Below, piece after piece: positions 53,078 to 63,198 of a stretch of DNA of 64,000 bases (position 1 is the first letter of the stretch; every line of letters begins with the position of its first letter). This DNA is from Acidovorax delafieldii (lineage in GTDB: Bacteria > Pseudomonadota > Gammaproteobacteria > Burkholderiales > Burkholderiaceae_C). Below the pieces are notes generated by a model. That model made no database searches and was not told the DNA's origin. It saw only the letters and a program-made list of their open reading frames with translations. The stretch is from the NCBI GenBank assembly GCA_002377855.1, contig DFQQ01000013.1, positions 118,764 to 182,763 of the forward strand. Reading direction: 5' to 3'. The position numbers were made by a program, and so were the translations under genes.

Positions 53078-56000
53078 ATGAACTCAAAAAAGACCACTGC
53101 CAGCACCGCTACCACAGATTCCGACTTGGTGCGAGCGAGCAGAGACGGAGACCAGTTCCATTACCACTGGGCCGCACGCCACTGCCTCTCGCTCTTGCCT
53201 GGCGTCAGCGACCTGGTCGCCATCTCCATTGAAGGCGCATCGGCTACCGAAGGCCCTGGCTCGGTCAACGAAGGTGACGAACTCATCGACGTGGGGTTCT
53301 ACTTTGGCAGCGAGTCGCTGAAGGATGCACGCCTCGTTCGCTATGTGCAGTTGAAACATTCCACGAAACGTGTGCAGAATCCTTGGACAGCCAGCGGCCT
53401 GAAAAACACGCTTGAAGGTTTCTCCGCACGGTTTGTGAAACTGCGCAAGACGTTCACCTGGGAGGAGCTAGAGGACAAGCTGCGCTTCACCTTCACGACA
53501 AACCGACCCGTCGACGAAAAGGTTTCTGAGTCGCTGAAAGACCTCGCAGCGGGGAGCGCAGCGAGACACGCGTCAGTCGCGAAGACGCTGCGTGGTTATG
53601 TAAAAGGGCTTGGCAACGAGACTGCAAACTTTTTCATGCTCTTCTCAGTTGAAGCAGGCGAGCCTGACCTCTGGAATCAGCGAAATCTACTGTTCAAGGA
53701 CGTTAGGACATATTTGGCCGAGGCTGACTCGGACGCACCACTTCAGCTCAAAGAACTGGTTACGAAGAAAGCCACCTCTGAGCACGCTTCAAACCCGTCC
53801 ATTCGTCGCCTTGATGTTCTGCGTGCGCTTGGGGCTGACGAGGCGGACCTATGGCCTGCAAAGTGCCTGATTGCTGAGCCTACCGACGGTGCACTTCCAC
53901 GCGAGCAGGAACGAGAGATTCGCACGATTTTGGAGTCCGCGACTCACCCCGTCGTCCTTCATGCAGAAGGAGGTGTTGGAAAGTCTATCCTCGCATGGCA
54001 ACTTTCCAGGTCTTTCCCCGATGGTTCCGTAGCAGTGCTCTACGACTGCTTTGGCGACGGGCTGTACAGAAGCTCCCAACACTTCCGGCATCGACAAGAA
54101 GACGCGCTCCCGCAGATTGCAAACGAGCTCGCTGCTCTGGGGCTGTGTCATCCTTTGATTCCAATCCGCGGAACGGACAGCAAGAAGTACATACGCTCAT
54201 TTGTGGCGCGACTGACTCAGGCTATCGGTCTTCTCCGGGCCCAAACGCCCGCTGCCAATCTCTATTTGATAGTCGACGCGGCGGACAACGCCGTCATGGC
54301 AGCCACGGAGTTCAATGATGTGGCCTTCGTGCCGGACCTCATTCGCACAGCGATGCCAGACGGCGTCAAGCTTGTCTTTACTTGTCGGACCCATCGGCGA
54401 GACCATCTGCGAGCTCCACCCGACGCGACGTACGTTGAACTGCGCCCGTTTAGCCGTTTGGAGACAGCAAAGCACCTCAAAAAGGTCTATCCGAACGCGA
54501 CTGACACCGATGTCGCCGATTTCGACTTCTTAAGCAGCTCTAACCCACGAGTTCAGGCCTTGGCACTAAGCCGCAAACTGCCATTAGAAGAGATGTTGAA
54601 GGCGCTCGGACCCTCACCCTCTACAGTTGAGCGGGCAATTAACGAACTGCTGGCGCGCGCAGTCGAAAAGCTCAAGTTTCGAGAAGGCTCTATCGAAGCA
54701 GAACATATTGACCAAATCTGCCAGGGCTTGGCCGTACTGCGACCGCTCGTTCCAATCGCGGTACTAGCTGAGATTTCAGGAGCTACGGAAAGTGCGGTAC
54801 GAAGTTTCGCCTATGACTTGGGGCGACCGCTATTGGTCAAAGGTGGCAGTCTTCACTTCCTGGATGAGCCTTCCGAGACCTGGTTCCGCGAGAGTTTTTG
54901 GCCAGACAAGGCAAAGCTGGCAACGTTTCTGGACCGATTGAAGCCCCTTGCCGCCAACAGCTCCTATGTCGCATCAACGATTCCTCAACTGCTTCTTGCC
55001 GCGGGGCGAATGGATGAGTTGGTTGACCTGGCCCTTTCTGCTGATGGCCTACCTACGTCGAACCCGCTCGAGCGCCGTGATGTGGAGGTCCAACGCCTGA
55101 CCTTTGCGCTAAAGGCCTGCCTGCAAGAGAAACGCTACGCCCCGGCGGCGAAGCTCGCACTTAAGGTGGCAGGCGAACTTGCCGGTGTTGAGCGACAGAA
55201 TGACCTGATACAGGGGAACACGGACATCGCCTCAGCCCTTCTTTCTCCAGACCGCATCGACGAACTGGTGTCTCGACGCACATTCGGAGGAAGCTGGACA
55301 GGCGCACATCATGCCTATGAAGCAGGCCTGCTGGCGGGCCGTCCGGAATTCATTGCTGAAGCACGAAGCCGCCTAAGAATGGCGACAGATTGGCTGTATT
55401 CCTGGGCGAGGATGACGCATGAAGAGCGTGAGGAAAAAAACGAGCGTGTCGAAACTAGCGATATGGCCGAACTCGCAATGGCCAAATTGCTTGCGGAAGG
55501 ACCGGAGCACGCAGTCAGATTTCTCAGAGGGTGGACACCTAGGTCTCTCTCGATGGCCGCCGGAGGCATATTGGCGCGTCGTCTTGTGGACCTTGGTCGA
55601 TACGACCTTCTAGACCAACTGGCGGAACACGGCGAGCGAGATGTATGGCTGATGCTAGGCCTCGCAGCGGAGGCGTGCGACGGCGGACACTCACTGCCAG
55701 CCAAGCCTGTGGAAAAGCTCATGCGTGCATTGAGTTCCCGTCGCATTCAACTGCAAGAACCAGGCGGTCATAGCGCTAAATGGAGCGTGCTAGATGGTGT
55801 CACGTCCGCTGTTCTACAAGCGCTGAGAGTGCTGCCACGTGATGACGCGACGTGGGCAAATGTCATACGCCGTTACTTGCCGGACCATCCCCCCCGAGAC
55901 CTGGCGGAGCGGTACGCGTCCGACAGGTCTACGCTGCTGAGAGCGTACACGCTTGAGGCTGCCTTGTTGGGCAAACAACTCGCGCTCATCGACTTGGCTC

Positions 56001-59000
56001 CAAAGGAAATCCGAGAAGAGCTGGAAAAGAAGCAGAGTCACTACAGCGTAAGTTCTGATGCCGAAGCGTTTAACAGGGGGACGGGCGGTGTCTTCGCTTG
56101 GTACCGACTGAGCGCGGAAATTGCCTGCGGCAGAACCTCGGTAGATTTAAGCGAGGCAGTACAGGAAGCACTCAAGGCAACGAACGCAGCCAGGTCCAAG
56201 GACTACAGCAACGTCTTCAATCTAGACCAAGTCGCTGCACTGGAATGGATAAGGGCGCTACGCGATGCGTCGATTTCTGACGTCACGTCACTGGCTGCAT
56301 ATCGGGCTTGGTTTGAAGAGAAGGCGAAAGGTTTCTGGCTCGCCACCATGGCAGGTGTCTGTCGGTTGGCAGCCCGTACAAAGGTACTCGAGAGCTTTGC
56401 GCTCGAGGTGTCCGTAAAGGCTTACGAAGCTATAGAACAAAATCGCGAGCACGCTGAGTCCAGAGTCGAGTCCTACCAAATTCTGGCGCGTGCCGTTCTT
56501 CCGGCCAGCATAGCGGAGGCCCGCAACTACTTTGAGCGGGCAGTGGAGATGTCGAACCGCATTGGGCAGGAGAACTTGGCCCGATGGGGCTCGCTCATTT
56601 GCCTGGCCGAAGCGAGCGGAAGAGACAGTCACCCCCGACCCGAGTCAGCCTACCGCCTGGCACGAGGCACGGAGTTGGCGTACGAATATGTGGAAAGAGA
56701 CAAGCACTTCGACTGGGGACGCACAATTGATGGATTGTTGAGCTTGTGCCCAGCTTCGACAATCGCCGCTCTCAGTCGCTGGAGAGACCGCAAGTTCGGC
56801 TATGCAGATAAGCTTCTAAAAATTGCAACCGACCGCCTTGTAAGGCGCGGCTTGCTTCCGCGCGTCGCGCCAATTGCGCTGTGCCCAATTGGAGAGGAAT
56901 GGGCGCGCGCCGAAGACCTTGTGAAAGCGGTCGAACACGAATCGAATAGGGGCGTACAGCAAAAAACGCTCAGCGTTGGCTACCGCTACCTGAGGGTCAG
57001 TTCGCCGTCGCTGGAGGAACTTGAAAGAATTTCTGAGCTGGCGCGCACTTGTAACTTCGTGGCTCCAGACATCGACAGGCTTCTAGCTCAAGCGAGGGTG
57101 CCTAAGTGTGAGGGTGGTAACTCCGCTCGGCAGTACGCACCGGAGGCGCCAAAGAAACGAAGCGACCCAGACTGGGATGTCCTATTCAAGGGGGTCGACC
57201 TATCAAACTCCGCGGAACTACGTGCGGCGTATCTGCACCTTAGGACCTTCGACCCACCTTATAAAACTGACGAGTTCTACCAAGAAGCACTACAACGATG
57301 CGGTTTAGGCCGAGCGGCCGAATTCTGTCTTGCTATTTCGCAGTGGCCAGAGTTTGGGAGCTATGAGCTCAGGCAACTTTTCGGCGTGCTCGGAAAACAA
57401 AGCACCAAGCCGGTTTCTCTGCGCAAGGCGATGGCAGAAGTGGTGCTATCCGTATGCCGAGCAAATCCTGAATCGGCTAGGCGAAAAGGATGGTGGAGCT
57501 CGTTTCCGTACAGTGAGATTATTGACGAGGGCATTGTTAGCGATGGCGAGATTGTGGACGCAGTGCTTGAAGGGTTTCTAGCCAAGGTCACAGTGCTAAC
57601 AGCCGGCGAGCTCTTCCAGATGTTGGAGCCGTTGGCCTCTCGTTTGACAAACGATGAGGCGGACGACGCACTGCACTTTGGGTTATCTCTCCTCGAGAGT
57701 GACCTTCATCCTGACGATGGCGATGGACCTTGGAATGAGGGCATGAAGCCGCTCGACAGCTGCGAGGCTGCACTGGCTGGTTACCTCTGGGCAGCGTTAG
57801 GTTCACCAACCACTTCTGTACGTTGGGAGGCCGCGCACGCCGTTCGAGCGACTATCGAGCTTGGCTGGTCTCCGGTTGTGAATGCGCTCGCGAAATTCGC
57901 AGTCGTCGGTTCACCCGGAGCGTTCGTCGACAAACGGTTTGTCTTCTACGAATGGCATTCCCGTCTGTGGCTCACCTTAGCGCTAGCTCGGTGTGCGGCC
58001 GAGCACCGAAACATGGTGAGCATGTTTGGCGAATTCCTTTTGATGTCCGCCAAGGAGGAGCACGTACTTTTGCGCCATTTCGCAGCCTGCGCTTTGCACG
58101 AACTACCTGAACTCCTAGGTGAGATGACCGCGCTGGGCGCCCCGGAGAAAATCAACGCAAGTGAGCTTCCACTCGTTGAGCATGACGCCTACAGGAGGCC
58201 CGAGGTAGAGACCCCGCCATCCAATGACTCGTCCGGCGATGTGGTCGATAAATACTACTTTGGCATTGACATTGGCCCATATTGGCTCGAACCGCTCGGT
58301 CGAGTTTTCGGCATCTCGTCGAGTGGCATTACTCGACGCGCCATAGAGGCTATCAGCGAACGTATCGGGGCTATCACCACCAAGCGTTACGACGACATTC
58401 GATATAAAAGGGGCGTGTTTCAACACGAACAAACCAGCCACTCGCACGGAACCTCGCCGAGAGTGGAAGACCTACAGGTCTACAGCGCCTATCACGCAAT
58501 CATGATAGCGGCAGCAAGGCTGCTGAAGACCCACTCAGTTGGCAAGGCGAGTTACAGCTTGGAGGATGAATTTAGCGAGTGGCTTGAACGTCATCTTTTG
58601 AAGCGTAAGAACGGCATGTGGGCCGCCGATAGGCGCGACCCTCAGCTATCCAAGTCTCCACCCGTGTCCGAGCAATATGGCGATAAGGAGTGGCGCTGGC
58701 AGGTAACCGCTGAGCACCTTGATAGTCTTCTAGAGACTGACGAAGGGCTGCTGGTTGTAGCGGGAGACTGGACAAGTGGCCCCCAGGAGTCCCAAGAGGC
58801 CATTTCTGTGACCAGCGCGCTGGTGCCTAAAGCTACCGCGACAGCGTTTCTCGCTGCGGCGCAAACTTCCTCGAACCCAAACGACTATTTCTTCCGGTAC
58901 GACCAAGAACAAGGGACTCCAAACGAGGAGGACATCACCTCCAAAGGAGGTCTCCCTGAGCTCACATCGAAAATGGGCTCTCATGCACAGTTCAACCTCC

Positions 59001-59437
59001 GTCGTTGGATATCTGACCGAGGAGAATCCTACGGAATTGACGACTACGACCCATGGGGTGAACGCGTAAGCGTTCCGGGCGATGAGCCGAACGCTGCGAC
59101 TATCTCGGCGATGTGCCTGACCTCGGCGGACGATGCGCGAAGATGGGTGACCAAGAGTGGTGCGCACGTTCGAAGTGAGATATGGACTCATTCGAATGGG
59201 TATGGCCGCGAGAAGGAAACGATTCCTGGTAACCGCTTGAGTGCTGACAGAGCGTTTCTGAAGGAACTCCTCACCGCCAATCCAGAGCATTGGCTTGTTG
59301 TCAGTCTTAGTATGCGTCGACGGGGCTCGCGATACAGCTCAAGTGACGAAGATTTGAGCTCGTACGTACCACCTTATGTTCGCTACTACCTGATTAAAGA
59401 AGATGGAATCGCTAGAACGCTCAAGCGCAGTAATTGA
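53078..59437 (+). CDS. Avs-like STAND NTPase with N-terminal Cap4/PD-(D/E)XK nuclease (2119 residues)
   Basis: Residues about 20-150 look like a Cap4/DUF4297-type nuclease: RDGDQFHYHWAARHCL, then SIEG (Glu52), ELIDVGFYF (Asp71) and VQLKHS (Gln91-x-Lys93), the order of a PD-(D/E)XK active site. The STAND NTPase follows with Walker A HAEGGVGKS (298-303) and Walker B LYLIVDAAD (Asp400, Asp403), then FTCRTHRR and a winged-helix-like part (to about 630). The remaining 1450 residues are helical repeats as in sensor regions of Avs proteins, ending in a beta-rich domain. Known Avs proteins bind phage terminase or portal and then cut DNA. The next gene overlaps by 35 bases. Confidence 0.8.
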   Translation: MNSKKTTASTATTDSDLVRASRDGDQFHYHWAARHCLSLLPGVSDLVAISIEGASATEGPGSVNEGDELIDVGFYFGSESLKDARLVRYVQLKHSTKRVQNPWTASGLKNTLEGFSARFVKLRKTFTWEELEDKLRFTFTTNRPVDEKVSESLKDLAAGSAARHASVAKTLRGYVKGLGNETANFFMLFSVEAGEPDLWNQRNLLFKDVRTYLAEADSDAPLQLKELVTKKATSEHASNPSIRRLDVLRALGADEADLWPAKCLIAEPTDGALPREQEREIRTILESATHPVVLHAEGGVGKSILAWQLSRSFPDGSVAVLYDCFGDGLYRSSQHFRHRQEDALPQIANELAALGLCHPLIPIRGTDSKKYIRSFVARLTQAIGLLRAQTPAANLYLIVDAADNAVMAATEFNDVAFVPDLIRTAMPDGVKLVFTCRTHRRDHLRAPPDATYVELRPFSRLETAKHLKKVYPNATDTDVADFDFLSSSNPRVQALALSRKLPLEEMLKALGPSPSTVERAINELLARAVEKLKFREGSIEAEHIDQICQGLAVLRPLVPIAVLAEISGATESAVRSFAYDLGRPLLVKGGSLHFLDEPSETWFRESFWPDKAKLATFLDRLKPLAANSSYVASTIPQLLLAAGRMDELVDLALSADGLPTSNPLERRDVEVQRLTFALKACLQEKRYAPAAKLALKVAGELAGVERQNDLIQGNTDIASALLSPDRIDELVSRRTFGGSWTGAHHAYEAGLLAGRPEFIAEARSRLRMATDWLYSWARMTHEEREEKNERVETSDMAELAMAKLLAEGPEHAVRFLRGWTPRSLSMAAGGILARRLVDLGRYDLLDQLAEHGERDVWLMLGLAAEACDGGHSLPAKPVEKLMRALSSRRIQLQEPGGHSAKWSVLDGVTSAVLQALRVLPRDDATWANVIRRYLPDHPPRDLAERYASDRSTLLRAYTLEAALLGKQLALIDLAPKEIREELEKKQSHYSVSSDAEAFNRGTGGVFAWYRLSAEIACGRTSVDLSEAVQEALKATNAARSKDYSNVFNLDQVAALEWIRALRDASISDVTSLAAYRAWFEEKAKGFWLATMAGVCRLAARTKVLESFALEVSVKAYEAIEQNREHAESRVESYQILARAVLPASIAEARNYFERAVEMSNRIGQENLARWGSLICLAEASGRDSHPRPESAYRLARGTELAYEYVERDKHFDWGRTIDGLLSLCPASTIAALSRWRDRKFGYADKLLKIATDRLVRRGLLPRVAPIALCPIGEEWARAEDLVKAVEHESNRGVQQKTLSVGYRYLRVSSPSLEELERISELARTCNFVAPDIDRLLAQARVPKCEGGNSARQYAPEAPKKRSDPDWDVLFKGVDLSNSAELRAAYLHLRTFDPPYKTDEFYQEALQRCGLGRAAEFCLAISQWPEFGSYELRQLFGVLGKQSTKPVSLRKAMAEVVLSVCRANPESARRKGWWSSFPYSEIIDEGIVSDGEIVDAVLEGFLAKVTVLTAGELFQMLEPLASRLTNDEADDALHFGLSLLESDLHPDDGDGPWNEGMKPLDSCEAALAGYLWAALGSPTTSVRWEAAHAVRATIELGWSPVVNALAKFAVVGSPGAFVDKRFVFYEWHSRLWLTLALARCAAEHRNMVSMFGEFLLMSAKEEHVLLRHFAACALHELPELLGEMTALGAPEKINASELPLVEHDAYRRPEVETPPSNDSSGDVVDKYYFGIDIGPYWLEPLGRVFGISSSGITRRAIEAISERIGAITTKRYDDIRYKRGVFQHEQTSHSHGTSPRVEDLQVYSAYHAIMIAAARLLKTHSVGKASYSLEDEFSEWLERHLLKRKNGMWAADRRDPQLSKSPPVSEQYGDKEWRWQVTAEHLDSLLETDEGLLVVAGDWTSGPQESQEAISVTSALVPKATATAFLAAAQTSSNPNDYFFRYDQEQGTPNEEDITSKGGLPELTSKMGSHAQFNLRRWISDRGESYGIDDYDPWGERVSVPGDEPNAATISAMCLTSADDARRWVTKSGAHVRSEIWTHSNGYGREKETIPGNRLSADRAFLKELLTANPEHWLVVSLSMRRRGSRYSSSDEDLSSYVPPYVRYYLIKEDGIARTLKRSN

Positions 59438-60098
59438 CCTCGGCAAGCGGCTCGTCACCCAGTTGAAGCTTGGGGATGATGAACTTGCTCAGTGGATGGC
59501 GCACGCGCTCGCTGAGCGAATCAAAGATGCAGAAAATGCCCCTCCTGAGAAACGAGTCGCAGCACAAAGCTCCTGTGCGGAGCTGGTTTTTCAGCTGTGG
59601 GAGCGAAGATATAGCCTTCCAACTCAACTTCGCCCCTTGAAGAGTCTGGAGCCGCTTCTACGGACGCTCAATTCACTTGATACGACAAGCGGTCCGAGAT
59701 TTCGCTTCATGCAGGAGCGACCTGCTGACATGAAAGTCGATGAGACTGTCGAGAAGATGCTCGACTTGGCGGTGAAACTCGACGACGCAGCGCGGATTTT
59801 GGTGCACTACTTCCTAGCTGCAGCGGCTGAGGAAGCCGCAGAAGAGGCTAAACCTTGGATTCAAAGCGCAGCCGATGCGGGAGCGGATGTGACGCTCGAA
59901 GTCCGAGTTGTTAGCTTCGCGGATGATGGCCTCGCCCGTTCCTCTGACGAAGCGAAAATTGCCCGTGAAACCTTGAGGAGCAAGATACGGAAGCTGGAAA
60001 TTTTTGCGGATCTGGCGGCATCACATGCTGCGGACCTGAGAGTAAAGAACGACCTGCTAACCGATGAAGCGGACGTCGCCGAGCCAGAAGAGGAATGA
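59403..60098 (+). CDS. Overlapping partner of the STAND protein, unknown family
   Basis: The ATG at 59403 lies inside the end of the big gene, so the two are translationally coupled. The 231 residues are almost wholly helical: LGDDELAQWMAHALAERI, CAELVFQLWERRYSLPTQL, then KVDETVEKMLDLAVKLDDAARILVHYFLAAAAEEAAEE, and a coiled coil near 185-215, ending in a very acidic tail. There is no enzyme motif, membrane segment or DNA-binding motif. A regulatory, adaptor or inhibitor role toward the sensor is inferred from the overlap only. Confidence 0.75.
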   Translation: MESLERSSAVIDLGKRLVTQLKLGDDELAQWMAHALAERIKDAENAPPEKRVAAQSSCAELVFQLWERRYSLPTQLRPLKSLEPLLRTLNSLDTTSGPRFRFMQERPADMKVDETVEKMLDLAVKLDDAARILVHYFLAAAAEEAAEEAKPWIQSAADAGADVTLEVRVVSFADDGLARSSDEAKIARETLRSKIRKLEIFADLAASHAADLRVKNDLLTDEADVAEPEEE

Positions 60099-60358
60099 TG
60101 CGCCCCGCTGGGAATGGGGTGGCTGAACTGAAGTAGACAGCTTTGTGGGGATTGCAGTCGTAGTTGTCTGTGTTACGGATGACAGCAAACGCTGCAAAGC
60201 GGCCTCTTCCCAGAACAGTTTTAGACCGACTCCAGCCGTTCGCGGTTTGAAAATGTCTTTTTGCAATTGCGGCTTGTCGCATCTTTTTCGCTGCCAGAAG
60301 ACGTGTGCGACTCCTGCTGCAAACACTGACCGCAAGAGATGAAGTAGCCTCCGATCCC

Positions 60359-61102
60359 ATGAAACCCTGCCGCCTTGCAACCTGGAATCTTGACGGCTAT
60401 CGCAACAACGCACCGTCACGTTTGCCGCAGCAGATAGAAGTTCTCCAGAGTCCGCTCGCAGACATCGTCGTATTGACTGAAGTCCAAGACACGACAAAGC
60501 TACCGGGTATGCAATTTTGGTGGTCTGATCCTGGGAAGCCACCTTATAAACCGCGCGATCGGGCTGTCGGCATTGCATCGACATGGATCGGAAAAGCGCT
60601 CAAGGTCCGAGATAGTCGCCTGTCAGTATGCGTTCGTTTGGACGCACCCTTGCCACTTGGTCGTCTGATTGTTTATGGCACTGTGATCCCATATGCAATG
60701 GACGGCGTACGACAGAAAGCTGCTCTAGCATGGGAGCGTCATCAGAAAGCGGTCGACGATGTGGTCGCAGATCTGAGTGACCTGAGATCCGATCCTGATT
60801 TTGTTGATTCACGGATCGTTGTGGCTGGAGATTTCAACACCAGCCTGGATGGCAGCAACTGGTACGGGCACCCTGGAGCTCGTTCGAGGCTAGTTGAAGG
60901 ACTCACTGACGCTGGTTTTCAATGTCACACGCGAGAGAACATTCGTCTGACAAGGGCTGCAGATAGAGCAATCGTGGATCACATCTGGACCACCGCCGAC
61001 CTTCTTCCTGTTGAGCCTCTGCACATCTGGTGCGATCGTTCGCACCCAAACAGGCTCTCTGATCACAACGGCGTAGCTTTGAGTCTGGCTGCGAAGGAAT
61101 GA
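60359..61102 (+). CDS. Endonuclease/exonuclease/phosphatase (EEP) family protein
   Basis: The ATG at 60359 gives 247 residues with the EEP fold: LATWNLDGYR (Asn), VLTEVQD (catalytic Glu), VVAGDFNTS (Asp-x-Asn), IVDHIW and SDHNGVALSL (catalytic Asp-His). These metal-dependent enzymes cut DNA or RNA or remove phosphates. It has no signal peptide, so it acts in the cytosol. It follows the 231-residue gene by 260 bases, so co-transcription is possible but not assured; it may be an added effector or an independent gene. Confidence 0.85.
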   Translation: MKPCRLATWNLDGYRNNAPSRLPQQIEVLQSPLADIVVLTEVQDTTKLPGMQFWWSDPGKPPYKPRDRAVGIASTWIGKALKVRDSRLSVCVRLDAPLPLGRLIVYGTVIPYAMDGVRQKAALAWERHQKAVDDVVADLSDLRSDPDFVDSRIVVAGDFNTSLDGSNWYGHPGARSRLVEGLTDAGFQCHTRENIRLTRAADRAIVDHIWTTADLLPVEPLHIWCDRSHPNRLSDHNGVALSLAAKE

Positions 61103-61312
61103 ATGTATTGGTCGCAGGCTTGCAGCTCACAGTGCAGGCATAGCGCACTTTGACTGGGTATTGCAGAGCGCTACATACACCTGCGACTCCCGGGTAAACC
61201 ATGACCTTTCACGTTACTACCCACTCCTAAACTGATAGCGCACAGCTCGGTGGTATTGACAACGCTTCAGTACCAAGCCGAGTTGGCGCATCAATGTGTT
61301 CCCTCGGAGATT

Positions 61313-62185
61313 TCTTTGAAAAAACTACTCATGGTGGCTGCGTTTTCTATCGCAGCATCCACACAAGCTTTTGCCGACAGCCAAATCATCCACGACTCGA
61401 CGCATTCCGACGCACTGGGTCGCAGCATCCCGATGTATGTGTATCTGCCGGACGGATATCAGACGGCCAAAGAGCCCTATCCTGTCATCTACATGCTGCA
61501 CGGCGCAGAATCCAAAGAGGACTCATGGGTCGATCGTGGTGGCATCAAGGTTACCGCCGACAACCTGATCGCACGCAAGCAATTGCGGCCTTCGGTGATT
61601 GTCATGCCCACCACTGGTCCACAAACCTGGTATGTCGATGGCAACGCAGACAAGGCCGAGACCGCCATCCTCAAGGACCTGCTTCCCTTTGTGGAAAAAA
61701 AGTACAACACACGGAAGGATCGCGCTGGACGCTCTGTCGCAGGCCTTTCGATGGGCGGTTATGGCGCTTTGAATCTGAGCTTGTCATACCCTGAGCTTTT
61801 CTGCGCCGCAGGCATCTTCAGCCCAGCGATTTATGTGCCTCTGCCCCCCCAAACATCGGCTGCGCGCAGGGCAGCGCAGTTTGTCGACAAGTCTGGTGCG
61901 TTTGATGAAAGTGCCTGGACGAAGGCGTTGTACACCTCCCGCATCGATGACTACAAGAAAAAAGGCACCGTTGTTCCGATGTGGATCCAATCCGGTGACC
62001 ATGACCCCCTGGGAATCGTTGTTTCGGCTGCAAACCTCTATTGGGAGTTGAACAAGACGCAGAAAAATGCCGTTGAGTACCGCGTCGTTGATGGCGGTCA
62101 CGACTGGCTGGTGTTCCGTGACTCCTCCGTCTCTGGCCTGCCTTGGATGAACAGCCAATGCGAGGTCTTGGACAAGAGTAAGTGA
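61313..62185 (+). CDS. Exported esterase (esterase D/PF00756 type)
   Basis: The start is probably TTG at 61313, with GGAG seven bases upstream; it gives a signal peptide (KKLLMVAAFSIAASTQAFA, cleaved before DS). The 290 residues contain PDGYQTAKEPYPVIYMLHG, the nucleophile elbow GLSMGGYGALN (Ser) and the catalytic His in VDGGHDW. Such enzymes hydrolyse acyl or carbohydrate esters outside the cytoplasm. The 210-bp gap before it holds no gene; the ATG-led frame from 61250 does not fit a signal peptide. Confidence 0.87.
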   Translation, partial: SLKKLLMVAAFSIAASTQAFADSQIIHDSTHSDALGRSIPMYVYLPDGYQTAKEPYPVIYMLHGAESKEDSWVDRGGIKVTADNLIARKQLRPSVIVMPTTGPQTWYVDGNADKAETAILKDLLPFVEKKYNTRKDRAGRSVAGLSMGGYGALNLSLSYPELFCAAGIFSPAIYVPLPPQTSAARRAAQFVDKSGAFDESAWTKALYTSRIDDYKKKGTVVPMWIQSGDHDPLGIVVSAANLYWELNKTQKNAVEYRVVDGGHDWLVFRDSSVSGLPWMNSQCEVLDKSK

Positions 62186-62339
62186 TCCCTTGGACAGCGA
62201 ATCCCAATAGGGCTGCGGGGGGGCTGTCTGGTGTGAGTCAGGCCACCACCATGGTGGTTTGACTGGCACCTTGCCGGTGGTAGCTTGCCTCAGTACCCAC
62301 CGGCGGTAAGTGGCGGGCGGGTTAGAGCAGGCAGTGCAG

Positions 62340-63113
62340 TTACTTACCTAGCCCTGGCAAGAACTCCACGCCCGTGCGCTGCACCAGTTCTTTATAGGTT
62401 ATTGGAGCCGACACCCGTTCCCCCTCCCGGTTCTCCTGCCAATGCGCCCAGGAGCGACCCGTTGTGGCGTCATAGACCAGCTTGAAGAGATAACGCGGAA
62501 CGCACACCCTGCCTTCACCGATGGTCGGCGCATCGGGCTCAAACACCGGCCCAGTGATCACATACACATCCCCCTTGGCACGGAGCACATACCTGCGGGT
62601 ATCTTGCTCAATCTTGGCCCACGAACCACCGTTTTGCTGTGCATTCTGGGGAACCATGTTCGCCAAAGAAAAGCTCTGTGCCATGGCAGTTGGCGTAGGC
62701 ATGTCGCCCGCCGGAGCCATGTGACCACGCGAATAACCAGAACGCTTGTAGTCTTCCAGTTCTGCGCGTTCTGCAGCAGGCAGACGGGCATCCGCAAAGA
62801 ACTTGTCTGCACGACGCTCATCTGCATCTTCAATGCTCTTGCGATTGAGCCGCTGCGCTACAAACACCGGCGTCTTGGTCTCCCCACTGTGCAGCACTGC
62901 AAACGCTTCATAGCAAAGCTCACGCAGGGCAGGGCGCTTAGGCACCACCGGCGGACGACCCTCTGGAAAGAACTGGCGACACTCCGCAAAGCTCGTAGGG
63001 TGCGGCACCGTGAGCGGTGCTGGGTCATTGAAGTAACCACGGGCCAGCGTTGTGAGAGAGACAGACAGCGCCAGCGCGAAGACAAGCGCGGATCGACAAG
63101 CAGAATTATTCAC
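62340..63113 (-). CDS. Secreted DNA/RNA non-specific endonuclease (NUC1 family)
   Basis: The 257 residues begin with a signal peptide (SALVFALALSVSLTTLARG) and carry the beta-beta-alpha-metal nuclease signature YSRGHMAPAGD, with the His general base, and LANMVPQNAQQN, with the Mg-binding Asn. It lacks other domains. It should degrade DNA and RNA in the periplasm or outside the cell, perhaps as nutrient supply. Divergent from the CIA30 gene, with 85 bases between the starts. Confidence 0.9.
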   Translation of the reverse strand: MNNSACRSALVFALALSVSLTTLARGYFNDPAPLTVPHPTSFAECRQFFPEGRPPVVPKRPALRELCYEAFAVLHSGETKTPVFVAQRLNRKSIEDADERRADKFFADARLPAAERAELEDYKRSGYSRGHMAPAGDMPTPTAMAQSFSLANMVPQNAQQNGGSWAKIEQDTRRYVLRAKGDVYVITGPVFEPDAPTIGEGRVCVPRYLFKLVYDATTGRSWAHWQENREGERVSAPITYKELVQRTGVEFLPGLGK

Positions 63114-63198
63114 AGGGACTCAGGCATCAAAGGGGCGCTGATTTGACCACCTTTGAAGTCAGAAGCGGCTCGATACACTGCCACTCATGAGGGAGAAA

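Larger units (their letters stand above)
50882..61102. mobile_element. Putative genomic island downstream of tRNA-Ser
   Basis: Directly after the tRNA terminator, base composition and gene density change: AT-rich and non-coding stretches, a phage-type replication gene, and then a very large defence-like gene with visibly lower GC than the core genes. No integrase and no second copy of the tRNA 3' end could be found, so the limits are soft; the right border is placed after the EEP nuclease but may lie earlier. Confidence 0.55.

Noticed and set aside
62245..62258. 14-bp palindrome ACCACCATGGTGGT
   Set aside because: It has no loop and no T-run, and similar short palindromes are common at this GC content.
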